Counted from the first letter of the stretch, positions 37,201-45,476 are shown. The stretch: 64,000 bases of DNA from Luteolibacter pohnpeiensis (GCF_016595435.1 NZ_JAENIJ010000016.1:34828-98827); one strand, 5' to 3'. Numbers and translations: made by a program. The notes: generated by a model not told the origin, from the sequence alone.

Positions 37201-38956
37201 GCCTGGCGAAGGCGGTCAGCTGCCCGGTCACAAGGTCAATGCCTTGATTGCCCGTCTGCGCAACACGCAGCCTGGAGTGCAGCTCATTTCCCCTCCTCCA
37301 CACCATGACATTTACTCAATCGAGGATTTGGCCCAGCTGATCCACGATTTGAAAGAGGTCAATCCTCGGGCCCGCATCACGGTAAAACTCGTCGCCGAAT
37401 CCGGTGTGGGAACTGTCGCCGCAGGGGTTGCCAAGGCATCAGCAGATAACATCCTGATTTCCGGTCACGATGGCGGAACCGGGGCTTCCCCGCTTTCTTC
37501 GACCAAGCACGCAGGTTCGCCATGGGAGCTCGGCCTGGCCGAAGCGCAGCAAACGCTGTTGATCAACAACCTCCGCAACCGCGTGACCGTCCGGACTGAC
37601 GGCGGTATCCGGAACGGTCGGGACGTTGTAATCGCGGCGATCCTCGGCGCGGAGCAATTCAACTTCGGAACCACGGCCATGATCGCCATGGGTTGCGTTT
37701 ACGTCCGCAAGTGCCACTTGAACACCTGTCCGGTCGGCATTGCTACCACCGATCCAAAGTTCCGTGCGAAATTCAAAGGCACCCCGGAAATGGTCATTAA
37801 CTATTTCAATGGTGTCGCTGGAGAAGCACGTGAATGGATGGCCAAGCTCGGTGTCCGGACGATGGATGAACTGATCGGTTGCCCGCAATATTTGCGCCAG
37901 CGTGAGATTCCTGATCATCCGAAGGCCAACACTTTGGATCTGAGCTCACTTCTCAAGGACGTTGTACCGGATTTGGCAGCCCAAACGGGACAGGAAATCG
38001 CCGCGATCTCCCGCAAGCGGACTCAGGAACGCAACGATGGCTTGGCGAAATCGGCCTTGGATCTCGAAATTCTGGCCGATTTGGTGGAGAAACTCACTGG
38101 TAATCCGCTGGAGACCCTTCCCGAGTATGGCCAAGGATCGGTTACCACCGATCTGCTGGACGCGATTCGCCTGCTTCCGGATCGCCCACCGGTGGTGCTC
38201 AATTACAAAGTCGTCAACACCGACCGAAATATCGGCACCCGCCTTTCTGGACGCATCGCAGAGGTTCACGGTGACAACGGCCTGCCTGCAGAAACCATTC
38301 ACATCATTTGCACGGGATCAGCCGGACAATCGTTTGGATGCTTCTTGGTTGGCGGCGTGAAGTTGGAACTCTTCGGTGAAGCAAACGACTACGTCGGCAA
38401 AGGCATGTCAGCTGGTGAGATCGTTCTTCGTGTCACGGCGGATGCCAACTTTGAAGCAGGTTCCAACGCCATCTGCGGTAACACCTGTCTCTACGGTGCT
38501 ACCGGTGGCCGCCTGCTCGCCAATGGTCGTGCAGGTGAACGTTTTGCCGTCCGGAATTCTGGAGCGGTTGCGGTGGTGGAAGGAGTCGGCGATCACGGTT
38601 GCGAATACATGACCAACGGCACCGTCGCGATCCTTGGCAAGACCGGTAAAAACTTCGGCGCCGGCATGTCTGGCGGCACCGCTTACGTCTACGATGTCGA
38701 TGGGAAGTTCTTCTCTCGCGTCAATACGGAGATGGTTGTGGCCTTGCCAATTCGCCGTCCACAGGACATCGCGGAAGTGAAAGGTCTCATCGAACTCCAC
38801 GCTGAGCGCACCGGTAGCAACCAAGCCAAATCGTTGCTCGCCAATTGGGAGGAAACCACGCGCAAGCTGGTCCGTGTCATCGCACGCGAGCGCGCGGATC
38901 TCGAAGCGGCAGAGGAAAAACACGAATCTGCATCCACTCCCGTTTCCGCCAGCTAA
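34283..38956 (+). CDS. gltB: Glutamate synthase large subunit
   Basis: Makes two glutamates from glutamine and 2-oxoglutarate. From the ATG at 34283 it is 1557 aa. The catalytic Cys of the glutaminase domain is Cys26 in EHDNCGMGAIAHLKG, exposed after removal of a 25-residue propeptide. A central domain and FMN-binding synthase domain (about 850-1220) follow; the 3Fe-4S cysteines are 1138, 1144 and 1149 (CVYVRKCHLNTC). The C-terminal beta-helix domain (GSAGQSFGCFLVGGVKLELF) completes it. gltD is not adjacent, so the electron donor (a distant NADPH-GltD or ferredoxin) is undetermined. The frame extends to 34199, but the propeptide length favours 34283. Confidence 0.95.
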   Translation: MNPFYHSSTPLVPGSLHRLSEEHDNCGMGAIAHLKGKRSYEILDHALTSVCCMTHRGAVDADMKTGDGSGVLTQIPYPLFKKALAKLGHDLENEADLAVGVFFIPLDHEAADQEIKTITAEVIAKRGISLLGWREVPVDVDALGKIAIASRPHIQHLLMLKPAGMEALAYERQLYLCRREIEQRTKHIHGFYMPSFSSRLISYKALAMPAALRNFYLDLQDPDYQIAISLYHQRFSTNTFPAWPLGQPFRMMCHNGEINTVEGNRNWMTSREEFFASPVWGDDIEWVKNLIRHGESDSASLDHALELLILSGRSPEHAMCMLVPPAYRNDEDISNDLRAFYQYNRSFSEPWDGPAGLVFTDGTKICASLDRNGLRPSRFKVTSDDILYIGSEAGAVIFEDSKVTRKGRLGPGQMLSVDTSTGEFRNDKQIKEALARQKPYRRWIDENRLELRKFVSPSAHAPDLDFAPVDLSRQQVAHGISLEELDMVFPPMIKGAQEAVFSMGDDIPLAILSSYPRLLYTYFKQLFAQVTNPPIDPIREWAVMSLGAGLGPERNLLDETARHCATVSLESAILFEHELEKIKHLGDHGYHARILDCTWSAADGAAGLKKRLDELCAEAEAGVQEKCSILILTDRGASAERVPIPTLLSIGTIHHHLNRIRKRMRASLVVETGEARDVHQIACCFGFGATAVCPYLGYATVRQLVAADKGKGKLGEITVEKAMTNYRKALEKGLLKIMSKRGISVLNSYQGAQTFEAIGIGNEVVDFSFTGVSSKIGGIGFSEIAEESIIRHRAAFESEIPEGETLNLGDPGYNRYRKAGERHAFSTEVIKNFHTYVKTGRAEDYEEYVRVSLETNPVAIKDLIEFVPASSGPIPIDEVESIESIRTRFTTAAMSLGALSPEAHETLAIAMNRIGAKSDSGEGGEDPVRYSPYPNGDSARSYIKQIASGRFGVSAYYLVNADELEIKMAQGAKPGEGGQLPGHKVNALIARLRNTQPGVQLISPPPHHDIYSIEDLAQLIHDLKEVNPRARITVKLVAESGVGTVAAGVAKASADNILISGHDGGTGASPLSSTKHAGSPWELGLAEAQQTLLINNLRNRVTVRTDGGIRNGRDVVIAAILGAEQFNFGTTAMIAMGCVYVRKCHLNTCPVGIATTDPKFRAKFKGTPEMVINYFNGVAGEAREWMAKLGVRTMDELIGCPQYLRQREIPDHPKANTLDLSSLLKDVVPDLAAQTGQEIAAISRKRTQERNDGLAKSALDLEILADLVEKLTGNPLETLPEYGQGSVTTDLLDAIRLLPDRPPVVLNYKVVNTDRNIGTRLSGRIAEVHGDNGLPAETIHIICTGSAGQSFGCFLVGGVKLELFGEANDYVGKGMSAGEIVLRVTADANFEAGSNAICGNTCLYGATGGRLLANGRAGERFAVRNSGAVAVVEGVGDHGCEYMTNGTVAILGKTGKNFGAGMSGGTAYVYDVDGKFFSRVNTEMVVALPIRRPQDIAEVKGLIELHAERTGSNQAKSLLANWEETTRKLVRVIARERADLEAAEEKHESASTPVSAS

Positions 38957-38969
38957 ACTCTGATTCTGT

Positions 38970-39036
38970 AAATTCCGCAGATCCGATGTGAGGCAGATCG
39001 CTAGATCGCCATACCTCCTCCGGACTGCGGAATTTT
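38970..39036 (+). terminator. Large-loop terminator after gltB
   Basis: A perfect 11-bp stem (AAATTCCGCAG at 38970-38980 with CTGCGGAATTT at 39025-39035) ends in a T-run. The 44-nt loop can fold further. It lies 14 nt after the gltB stop. Confidence 0.7.
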
Positions 39037-39148
39037 TTGGCAAAGAACCACTCGTTGAGGTCGCTTCCTTTTTAGGAGTCGTTGTGCCGCGATTCGGCAA
39101 AGTTTCCACTTTGCCCAGCGGCGCTACTCATCCAACTTATCGCTGCCC

Positions 39149-40009
39149 ATGTCAGAAACGACGCCTGCCGTAGAAATCACCCACTTGGTGAAGGACTTCA
39201 AAACGTCCTTCCGCCGACAACTTTTGCGGGCGGTCGATGACGTCTCGATTCGAATCATGCCCGGGGAGGTCTATGGTCTGATTGGGCCGAATGGTTCCGG
39301 TAAATCCACCACGATGAAGGCCTTGCTGGGATTGGTCTCTCCAACATCTGGTAACTGCGCGATATTCGGCAAAGATTCCGCCAAAGTGGATTCGCGACAA
39401 GATGTGGGCTTCCTTCCGGAAAATCCCTATTTCTACAAGCACCTGAGTGGCGCCGAAACGATCCGGTTTTACGGAAAACTCTGCGGGCTGCGCGGCAAAT
39501 TTCTGGAAGATCGTGTGAGCGAACTACTGGAACTGGTGGATCTGAACAGCGCGCGCGATCGCAGAATCGGCGGCTATTCCAAAGGCATGTTGCAGCGCAT
39601 CGGTCTGGCTCAGGCCCTGGTGCAGGAACCACGTCTCGTTATTTTGGACGAACCCACTGCCGGAGTCGATCCCGTCGGTTCACGACAAATTCGCGATTTG
39701 ATTTTCAAACTTCGGGAACGAGGAATCACCGTTTTCCTTTGTTCTCACCTCTTGGAGCAGGTGCAGGAAGTTTGCGATCAAGTGGGCATTATTTTCCGCG
39801 GAAAAATGGTGAAGGAAGGCAGGCTTGAGGATCTGATCGCGATTGAAGACCAGACCGAAATCGTGCTCCAGGACGCCGACCCTGAATTGGTCAAATCGAT
39901 CACCGCGCAGGTCGATGCTTCTGCAACAACCCAGCTCGTCCGGGTTGGCAAGCCACGGACGACTTTGGAGCGCTTGTTCCTCCGCGAAACTCAAAAGGAC
40001 AAACGATGA
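39149..40009 (+). CDS. ABC transporter ATP-binding protein
   Basis: A 286-aa nucleotide-binding subunit of an ABC-2-like exporter. Walker A GPNGSGKST is at 46-54, the signature YSKGMLQRIGLAQAL near 144-158, Walker B LVILDEPTAGVDP near 160-172, and the H-loop is in FLCSHLLEQ. The C-terminal 70 residues resemble the regulatory tail of such exporters. The next gene, the permease, starts within the stop codon region (ATGA overlap), so the two are coupled. The substrate is unknown. Confidence 0.93.
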   Translation: MSETTPAVEITHLVKDFKTSFRRQLLRAVDDVSIRIMPGEVYGLIGPNGSGKSTTMKALLGLVSPTSGNCAIFGKDSAKVDSRQDVGFLPENPYFYKHLSGAETIRFYGKLCGLRGKFLEDRVSELLELVDLNSARDRRIGGYSKGMLQRIGLAQALVQEPRLVILDEPTAGVDPVGSRQIRDLIFKLRERGITVFLCSHLLEQVQEVCDQVGIIFRGKMVKEGRLEDLIAIEDQTEIVLQDADPELVKSITAQVDASATTQLVRVGKPRTTLERLFLRETQKDKR

Positions 40010-40905
40010 AGGGCTATCAATCATCCCACCTCTACCGCATCAGTGTGATTGCTCGTCACACCTTCACCCAGTTGGTGCGCATGAAAGTATTCTACTTTCT
40101 CGCAGTGTTTGCGGTGATCGCATTGGCGAGCAATTTCTTTGATCTGCCACAGCACGAAACTCCTGAATCCCTTGGGATCAATGTTCTGCGTTCGATCAAA
40201 AGCTGGTCGATTGGGACCATGACGCTCTTCTCCGTGGTGCTATCTGTGGTCGCGACCGCATTGCTCCTGCCGAAGGACGTTGAGGACCGAACGCTCTACA
40301 CGGTTCTCGCCAAGCCGGTGCCGCGTTTCGATTATCTGGCCGGGAAACTGGGCGGGGTTTTGCTGCTGATTTTCAGTTCACTCGTATTGATGGACATTCT
40401 GATGACCGCCGTTCTGCATGTTCGGTCAGGGATCGTCATGAACCAGCAAATGGAATTGGCTACGGCGCAGGGCTGGCCACAGGATGCGATCAACGCAATG
40501 CTCAACGACACCGTCGCCCAAGGGGTGACCTGGTCCCTGCAAGGCGCGGTCATTGCGATCTTTATCCGGTCGGCGATAATCGCGTCGATTGCGTTGCTCG
40601 TCTCGACTTTCTCGACCAGCACCTTGTTTACGACGATCGTCAGTTTTCTCATCTATTTCATCGGCAACTTTCAGGCCGATGCATTGGACGCTTTTTTGAA
40701 GACCAGCGAAACGTTGCAAAAAGTGGTCACTGGCTTGGTTTCGTTGATCCTGCCGAACTTCCAATTGTTCAATGTGATCGATGCGGTCATTGAAGGGCAA
40801 ATCATGCCGCTGATGGTGCTGGTAAAACTGGTGCTATTAGGCCTGTTTTACGCTGGCTTCTATACCCTGGCCTCCTGGTTCATCTTTTCGGATAAGGAAT
40901 TTTGA
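40006..40905 (+). CDS. ABC-2-type transporter permease
   Basis: A 299-aa membrane subunit with about six hydrophobic helices: one near 25-45, then pairs around 75-95, 110-135, 175-215, and 260-295. The motif PKDVEDRTLYTVLAKPVPRF after the second helix is typical of gliding-motility/NosY-like ABC-2 permeases that follow an ATPase of this kind. It overlaps the ATPase gene by 4 nt upstream and the TPR-like gene downstream. The export substrate cannot be inferred. Confidence 0.9.
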   Translation: MKGYQSSHLYRISVIARHTFTQLVRMKVFYFLAVFAVIALASNFFDLPQHETPESLGINVLRSIKSWSIGTMTLFSVVLSVVATALLLPKDVEDRTLYTVLAKPVPRFDYLAGKLGGVLLLIFSSLVLMDILMTAVLHVRSGIVMNQQMELATAQGWPQDAINAMLNDTVAQGVTWSLQGAVIAIFIRSAIIASIALLVSTFSTSTLFTTIVSFLIYFIGNFQADALDAFLKTSETLQKVVTGLVSLILPNFQLFNVIDAVIEGQIMPLMVLVKLVLLGLFYAGFYTLASWFIFSDKEF

Positions 40906-40910
40906 GTGGC

Positions 40911-41888
40911 ATGAAACGCAGCAGGAAAATTGCGATATTTTGTGCGGCTTTGCTCGTGATGGGGGCGATACGCATGCCCTTGGAAATTGCGCTCACCCGT
41001 GAGTTGCGCTCCGCTAATTTGTTACCCCCTGAACTCAACATCGGCACCCGGGAGCGCATCGGCCAAACCAGCTCAGCCGTCGCTTTAGGTGGTTTGCGCA
41101 CCCTGGTTGCGACCTTTTTGAATCTGAAGGCCTACAACTACTTCATGGATATGCGCTGGGATGATTTGGGCGAAACCTTCAATACCATCGTCGACCTCGC
41201 ACCCCGCACCGGATATTACTGGGACGTTGGCTCGTGGCATCTCGCCTACAACGCGGCATCCTACTACATTGAGAGCGATAACCTGCCTCCCGTCATGCGG
41301 AAGAATGAATGGCGGAATAACATTCTCAAAGGAAGGGCATTTCTGGAGCGTGGCATCCGCAATAACCCCAACGACTGGAAGTTGAAATCCAGACTGGGCC
41401 AGATGCTTGCGGACTCCAACAAGATCGGTGCATTCCCAGATGAAGCTGAAGCCTATGCGACATCAGCGGCCGCTTACAAAGCCGCGTCAGAAATTGAGCA
41501 CTCCCCTCTGTTCATGCGTCGGGCGGAGCTTTACTCACTGGCACGGGTTCCAGGCCGCGAAGCTGAAGCTTTGAGCCTGGCCAAGGATCTTAATGAGCAC
41601 ACCAAGGTTCATCCGCCCACCTTGCGCTGTTTGCTCTTTGTTCTGCAAATGCATGAAAATCCCAAGCGGGATGCGCGCGAGCTCGCTGTGCAAATTTTCA
41701 AAGATCCAAAAACCGCCTATCAGATGCTTTCGGTTCACTGGCAGAGAACCGACGATCGTTTCCCTCAGGATGGCGTTGCCTCCGCTCTGGTCGCGCTGGA
41801 GGCTGAATTGCAGATTCCTGAAGAAAAAAGTGTTTTCAACATTCCGCAACCCAGACGGATGGGGCCGAAAGATTGGTTTCAAAAATAG
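40911..41888 (+). CDS. TPR-like membrane-anchored partner of the ABC exporter
   Basis: About 325 aa from the ATG at 40911 (a TTG at 40902 is also in frame, overlapping the permease stop). One N-terminal helix (KIAIFCAALLVMGAIRMPL) is followed by helical repeats of TPR type (GRAFLERGIRNNPNDWKLKSRLGQMLAD; EAEAYATSAAAYKAASEIEH, shown as separate segments). The family has no named function. Its position immediately after the ATPase and permease genes suggests it is an auxiliary part of that transporter, but this is context only. Confidence 0.78.
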   Translation: MKRSRKIAIFCAALLVMGAIRMPLEIALTRELRSANLLPPELNIGTRERIGQTSSAVALGGLRTLVATFLNLKAYNYFMDMRWDDLGETFNTIVDLAPRTGYYWDVGSWHLAYNAASYYIESDNLPPVMRKNEWRNNILKGRAFLERGIRNNPNDWKLKSRLGQMLADSNKIGAFPDEAEAYATSAAAYKAASEIEHSPLFMRRAELYSLARVPGREAEALSLAKDLNEHTKVHPPTLRCLLFVLQMHENPKRDARELAVQIFKDPKTAYQMLSVHWQRTDDRFPQDGVASALVALEAELQIPEEKSVFNIPQPRRMGPKDWFQK

Positions 41889-41960
41889 TATCCGGGTTTC
41901 CACTCGACACCCCTGCTCCAGCAGACAAGATTTCCTTTCAGCCACTCGTCTATTTTCTCC

Positions 41961-42683
41961 ATGCGGATTGCATTATTCGGTGATATTCACGCCAACCTCG
42001 AAGCCCTTCAGGCAGTCCTAGCGGATGCCGCGACTCAGGGAGTCCATGAGTATGTTTGTATGGGGGACGTCGTCGGATATAATGCCGATCCCGCAGCCTG
42101 CCTGGAAAAAGTCCGTGAAATGGGCTGTCCTACGATCAAAGGAAATCATGACGAAGATGCCTCTGGCGATCACACGCTGGATACGATGAATCCCGTTGCT
42201 GCTGCGGCCTTGGAATGGACACGCAGCCAACTCAATCCAGAGCAACGTCAGTGGCTGCGCCGTCTGAGAATGGTCCGCCAGGTGCACGACTTTACCGTTG
42301 TTCACAGCACACTCGACCAACCGGCCAATTGGAACTACGTGACCAATCGGTTCGATGCCATGTCGAATTTTTCCTATCAGTTCACCCGCCTCTGCTTTCA
42401 CGGTCACACCCATGTTCCGCGGGTTTATGTAAAAACCGACAAGGTGACCGAAGTTCCCGCGGATTCGATCGCGATCGAAGATGACGTGAAATACTTCATC
42501 AATGTCGGTTCAGTCGGTCAGCCACGCGATGGCGACTGGCGCGCCAGCTATGCGATCTTTGACACGGAACAACAGATCGTCAGTTTCCGGCGCATCGAAT
42601 ATGACATTGCGGAGACCCAACGGAAAATTCTCGCGGCGGGCCTGCCGGAAATGTTGGCGGAACGCTTGTCCGAAGGGCGTTAA
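41961..42683 (+). CDS. Metallophosphoesterase (calcineurin-like)
   Basis: A 240-aa two-metal phosphoesterase. Metal ligands are visible in GDIHANLEAL (start), GDVVGYNADP, GNHDEDA and HGHTHVPRV, the classic order D-x-H, GD, GNH, GHTH. Related proteins include YfcE-like and Ap4A-hydrolase-like enzymes. The substrate is not predictable. It sits 72 nt after the TPR-like gene, probably a separate unit, and ends before a hairpin with a T-run. Confidence 0.9.
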   Translation: MRIALFGDIHANLEALQAVLADAATQGVHEYVCMGDVVGYNADPAACLEKVREMGCPTIKGNHDEDASGDHTLDTMNPVAAAALEWTRSQLNPEQRQWLRRLRMVRQVHDFTVVHSTLDQPANWNYVTNRFDAMSNFSYQFTRLCFHGHTHVPRVYVKTDKVTEVPADSIAIEDDVKYFINVGSVGQPRDGDWRASYAIFDTEQQIVSFRRIEYDIAETQRKILAAGLPEMLAERLSEGR

Positions 42684-42692
42684 CGCGCTTGG

Positions 42693-42721
42693 AAAGGCCT
42701 GAAAACGGCGCTTGCCTTTTT
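42693..42721 (+). terminator. Possible terminator after the phosphoesterase gene
   Basis: A 6-bp stem (AAAGGC at 42693-42698, GCCTTT at 42714-42719) with a 15-nt loop leads into a T-run, 9 nt after the stop codon. The stem is short. Confidence 0.5.
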
Positions 42722-42848
42722 AGGGCCGATGATTATGAAATGCGATTGTTGGCCCGGCAAGTACGCGGGTTGGCCCACTTCATTTGATCCTTCACGCCAT
42801 GGTGTCAGGGAGTGTTGATAAGCAATGGCGCGATTAGAATCGAAGAAA

Positions 42849-43298
42849 ATGGACATATATGTGGGCAATCTGCCCTACTCCGCGACCGAAGAAGACGTTA
42901 CTGGTCTCTTTGCCGAATTCGGCCCTGTTGAACGGGTCAAAATCATCACCGATCGGGAAACCGGCAGATCAAAAGGATTTGCGTTTGTTACCCTGGGTGA
43001 CCAAAGCCAGTTGAATGCGTCGATCGAAGCGCTGAATGGATACGATTATCAGGGCCGCGCACTTCGCGTGAATGCTTCTGAGCCAAAAGAATCCAAGCCA
43101 GGCGGATATCGTGGTGGCGGCGGCGGTGGTTACGGCGGTGAGCGCCGTGGCGGCGGCGGTTACGGCGGCGAGCGTCGTGGCGGCGGCGGTGGTGGCTACG
43201 ACCGTGGCGAGCGCCGTGGCGGCTATGACCGTGGTGATCGCGACCGTGATCGCGATCGTCGTGGCGGCGGCTACAAAGGCGGCGGCGGTTGGGATTAA
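42849..43298 (+). CDS. RRM RNA-binding protein with Gly/Arg-rich tail
   Basis: A 149-aa protein. One RNA recognition motif covers about 1-78: RNP2 is IYVGNLP near the start and RNP1 is KGFAFVTL. The remaining 70 residues are a low-complexity tail of GGYGGERRGGG-type and YDRGDRDRDR repeats, encoded by a GGC/GGT-rich stretch. Such proteins in bacteria are often cold-induced; the leader here is 165 nt but shows no recognised motif. The frame also allows an ATG at 42825. I prefer 42849 because MDIYVGNLP is the usual family N-terminus. A terminator follows. Confidence 0.9.
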   Translation: MDIYVGNLPYSATEEDVTGLFAEFGPVERVKIITDRETGRSKGFAFVTLGDQSQLNASIEALNGYDYQGRALRVNASEPKESKPGGYRGGGGGGYGGERRGGGGYGGERRGGGGGGYDRGERRGGYDRGDRDRDRDRRGGGYKGGGGWD

Positions 43299-43325
43299 TT
43301 CCTATCTTCGCGAATGATTTAACAG

Positions 43326-43360
43326 ACGTCTGCTTCGTTAAACCGGAGCAGACGTTTTTT
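43326..43360 (+). terminator. Terminator after the RRM gene
   Basis: A perfect 9-bp stem (ACGTCTGCT at 43326-43334, AGCAGACGT at 43347-43355) is followed by a six-T run. The opposite strand lacks a T-run, so it acts for the RRM gene. Confidence 0.85.
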
Positions 43361-43392
43361 GTTATCCATGAACGATCGAGATAAGCGGAATT

Positions 43393-44502
43393 TTAGTCCT
43401 GATAACAACGCACCACGCGTGGAGCGATGCCGGTAAAGATTTCCCAGACAATCATCCCCGCTTTTTTGGAAACTTCGGTAACCGATAAATTTGCGCCGAA
43501 CATCTCCACCTCATCACCTTCTGCAATTTCATCCGCCCCGGTGACATCAATCATGGTTTGATCCATGGTGACGCGCCCAATGATCGGGAAACGCTGCCCT
43601 TTAATCCAAACTTCAGCGTCTTTACCGGATACCTGACGAGGGTAACCATCGCCATAGCCGATGCCAACCGTTGCGACTCGTGTCGGCCGGCTCGTCACAA
43701 ATTCCCGGCCATAGGAAACCCCGTGTCCTGGAGGCAGTGTGCGGATCAGAGTGATTCGCGATTTCAGGGTTAATACGTTCGAGAGTTTTTCTTGGAAGGC
43801 TGGCAGTGGAGAAATGCCATAAAGCATGAGTCCAGGCCGCACGAGATTGCAAACCTCGCCTTCGTAGCCGAGCAAGCCGGCACTGTTTGCCAAATGCCGG
43901 ATCTTGAATTGATCGATCCCTCCGAGCTTTTCAATAGACTCACGGAACACGGCGAATTGCCTTTTTGTGAATGCTTCATCCTCATCGGCAGACGGGAGGT
44001 GCGAACCGAGACCTTCGATTTCCAGATTCTCAAGACTTTGAAGTTTCGGCAAAAGTTCCGGCAGCTCATCGATCAGAAAGCCACCCCGCCCCATTCCTGT
44101 ATCCAGCGCAAGGTGGACCCGGAATCGGACTCCACGTTGTTTCGCGATCCGATCGAAATCCTGAGCTTCGACCATGGACGAAAGGCAGGGAGTGAAATCC
44201 CGCGTCACGATTTCGTCCCGCTCGGCTGCCCAGGTTGCTCCCAAGAGATAGATCCGGGTCTTTACCCCTGCAGCTTGGATGCGCCGTCCCTCACCCACAT
44301 TGGCGACGCCAAAAAATAAAATTCCTGCATGCTCCAGCCCTTTGGAAATTTGCTCCAATCCGTGTCCATAAGCGTCAGCCTTGACCACCGCCATCACGTC
44401 GACAGGACCTGATTGCCTGGCCACTTCAAGATTTCGGCGCATGGCTGCCAAATCAATCTCCGCCCATGCACGCGGCGGCGAAACTGGAAAATCGTTGCTC
44501 AC
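43393..44502 (-). CDS. alr: Alanine racemase
   Basis: PLP enzyme that makes D-alanine for peptidoglycan. The 369-aa protein has the PLP-lysine signature VVKADAYGHG (K41), HLALDTGMGRGGF near residue 132, and the C-terminal beta domain with the second-base tyrosine near SYGREFVTSRP. The start codon is GTG at 44502 and no in-frame ATG fits before RAWAEIDLAAM. It is the only copy in the window; no neighbouring gene suggests a catabolic role. Confidence 0.94.
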   Translation of the reverse strand: MSNDFPVSPPRAWAEIDLAAMRRNLEVARQSGPVDVMAVVKADAYGHGLEQISKGLEHAGILFFGVANVGEGRRIQAAGVKTRIYLLGATWAAERDEIVTRDFTPCLSSMVEAQDFDRIAKQRGVRFRVHLALDTGMGRGGFLIDELPELLPKLQSLENLEIEGLGSHLPSADEDEAFTKRQFAVFRESIEKLGGIDQFKIRHLANSAGLLGYEGEVCNLVRPGLMLYGISPLPAFQEKLSNVLTLKSRITLIRTLPPGHGVSYGREFVTSRPTRVATVGIGYGDGYPRQVSGKDAEVWIKGQRFPIIGRVTMDQTMIDVTGADEIAEGDEVEMFGANLSVTEVSKKAGMIVWEIFTGIAPRVVRCYQD

Positions 44503-44576
44503 GCGCCCAACCTAACTGTCCCTAATCCTTCAGCAAGAATGGATCAGGTTGAATTGAACTTATTGAGCTGAAGCAC

Positions 44577-44609
44577 AAAAAAACGGGAGACCCGTTAGGA
44601 TCTCCCGTT
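44577..44609 (-). terminator. Terminator after the prepilin gene
   Basis: A perfect 9-bp stem (AACGGGAGA at 44582-44590, TCTCCCGTT at 44601-44609) is followed on the minus strand by seven Ts, 30 nt beyond the stop codon. Confidence 0.88.
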
Positions 44610-44638
44610 GGAGTTTCAGGCTGGATAGCCCAAATGGA

Positions 44639-45334
44639 TTATTTGGTAGCTGGTGCTTTTAGCACAGGAGTGGCTGCACCCCAGATGCTGCCTTCCGAAT
44701 TGTCGAGCAAGGTACGACCAGCACCGAGGCTGATTTTCTTGTCTTCACGGATTTGGTAAGAAACAACACTGTTGTCCATTTTTACAACAACGGCTTTGCC
44801 AAGGAATGCATCAGGATCGAACTCGCCGGTGGTTGAACCTAAAAGCAGCGGGGTAACTGCAACTGGGCGGCCTGGGTTACCAGCAGAGCTGAAACCGGAC
44901 TCGTCGTTCATGATGTAGCCGTAGCCGACTTCACCTGGCTTGAGTGCTTGTCCCGCGCTGATGTCATCATCAGGTTTGCGAGGAGTGTATGGAGTTTTCG
45001 CATAGAACATGACTTCTGATTCGGTGACTTTTGCCGCAATCAGCTGACGGAAATAGTCGTTCGAAGTGTCACCACTGGTGTCCATGGTCGAACCGGTGCT
45101 GTCTGCAACAACCACTGCTGTTTCCTTATCAGGATAGGTGCCGTAGTCAGTTTCGAACTGGAACAAAGCGATGCCGATTTGTTTGCCGTTACTGATAGCT
45201 TCCGTTTGGTCAGCCTTCTTACGCTGTTTCATCACCATCGGTGCGGTCAGACCCGCAAGGGCGGCGATAATCACGATCACGACGAGAAGTTCCACCAAGG
45301 TGAAACCGCTTCTATACATGCGATTGGATTTCAT
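44639..45334 (-). CDS. Type II secretion/type IV pilin-like prepilin
   Basis: From the ATG at 45334 it is 231 aa. The prepilin signature is SGFTLVELLVVIVIIAALAG near residue 9: a short basic leader, glycine before the cleavage site, F+1 and E+5 after it. A helical stalk and a globular domain of about 190 residues follow. An ATG-like earlier start at 45397 would give an unusually long leader. Verrucomicrobia encode many such pseudopilins scattered outside secretion clusters, as is the case here. The upstream region carries a 14-bp palindrome. A strong terminator closes it as a single-gene unit. Confidence 0.88.
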   Translation of the reverse strand: MKSNRMYRSGFTLVELLVVIVIIAALAGLTAPMVMKQRKKADQTEAISNGKQIGIALFQFETDYGTYPDKETAVVVADSTGSTMDTSGDTSNDYFRQLIAAKVTESEVMFYAKTPYTPRKPDDDISAGQALKPGEVGYGYIMNDESGFSSAGNPGRPVAVTPLLLGSTTGEFDPDAFLGKAVVVKMDNSVVSYQIREDKKISLGAGRTLLDNSEGSIWGAATPVLKAPATK

Positions 45335-45363
45335 AGGTTTGTGATATTTTGGGTTACTAGAAT

Positions 45364-45377
45364 GGGACAATTGTCCC
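45364..45377. promoter_or_regulatory. 14-bp perfect palindrome upstream of the prepilin gene
   Basis: GGGACAATTGTCCC lies 30 nt upstream of the prepilin ATG on the minus strand, just after an A/T-rich TATAAATA stretch. Its location suits an operator near a promoter or transcript start. The binding protein is unknown, and no T-run makes it a terminator. Confidence 0.45.
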
Positions 45378-45476
45378 GTTTTATTTATAATCCTCATGAG
45401 AATTGCCTACACGAGGATGCATCAAGCTAAGGTTGCGATCGGCCGGTGCAAGAAAGAATTTGACGACCGGGGCTTT

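Noticed and set aside
43100..43298. CRISPR-like or minisatellite repeat from the GGC/GGT-rich tract
   Set aside because: The repeats are short, irregular and encode the Gly/Arg tail of the RRM protein in frame.
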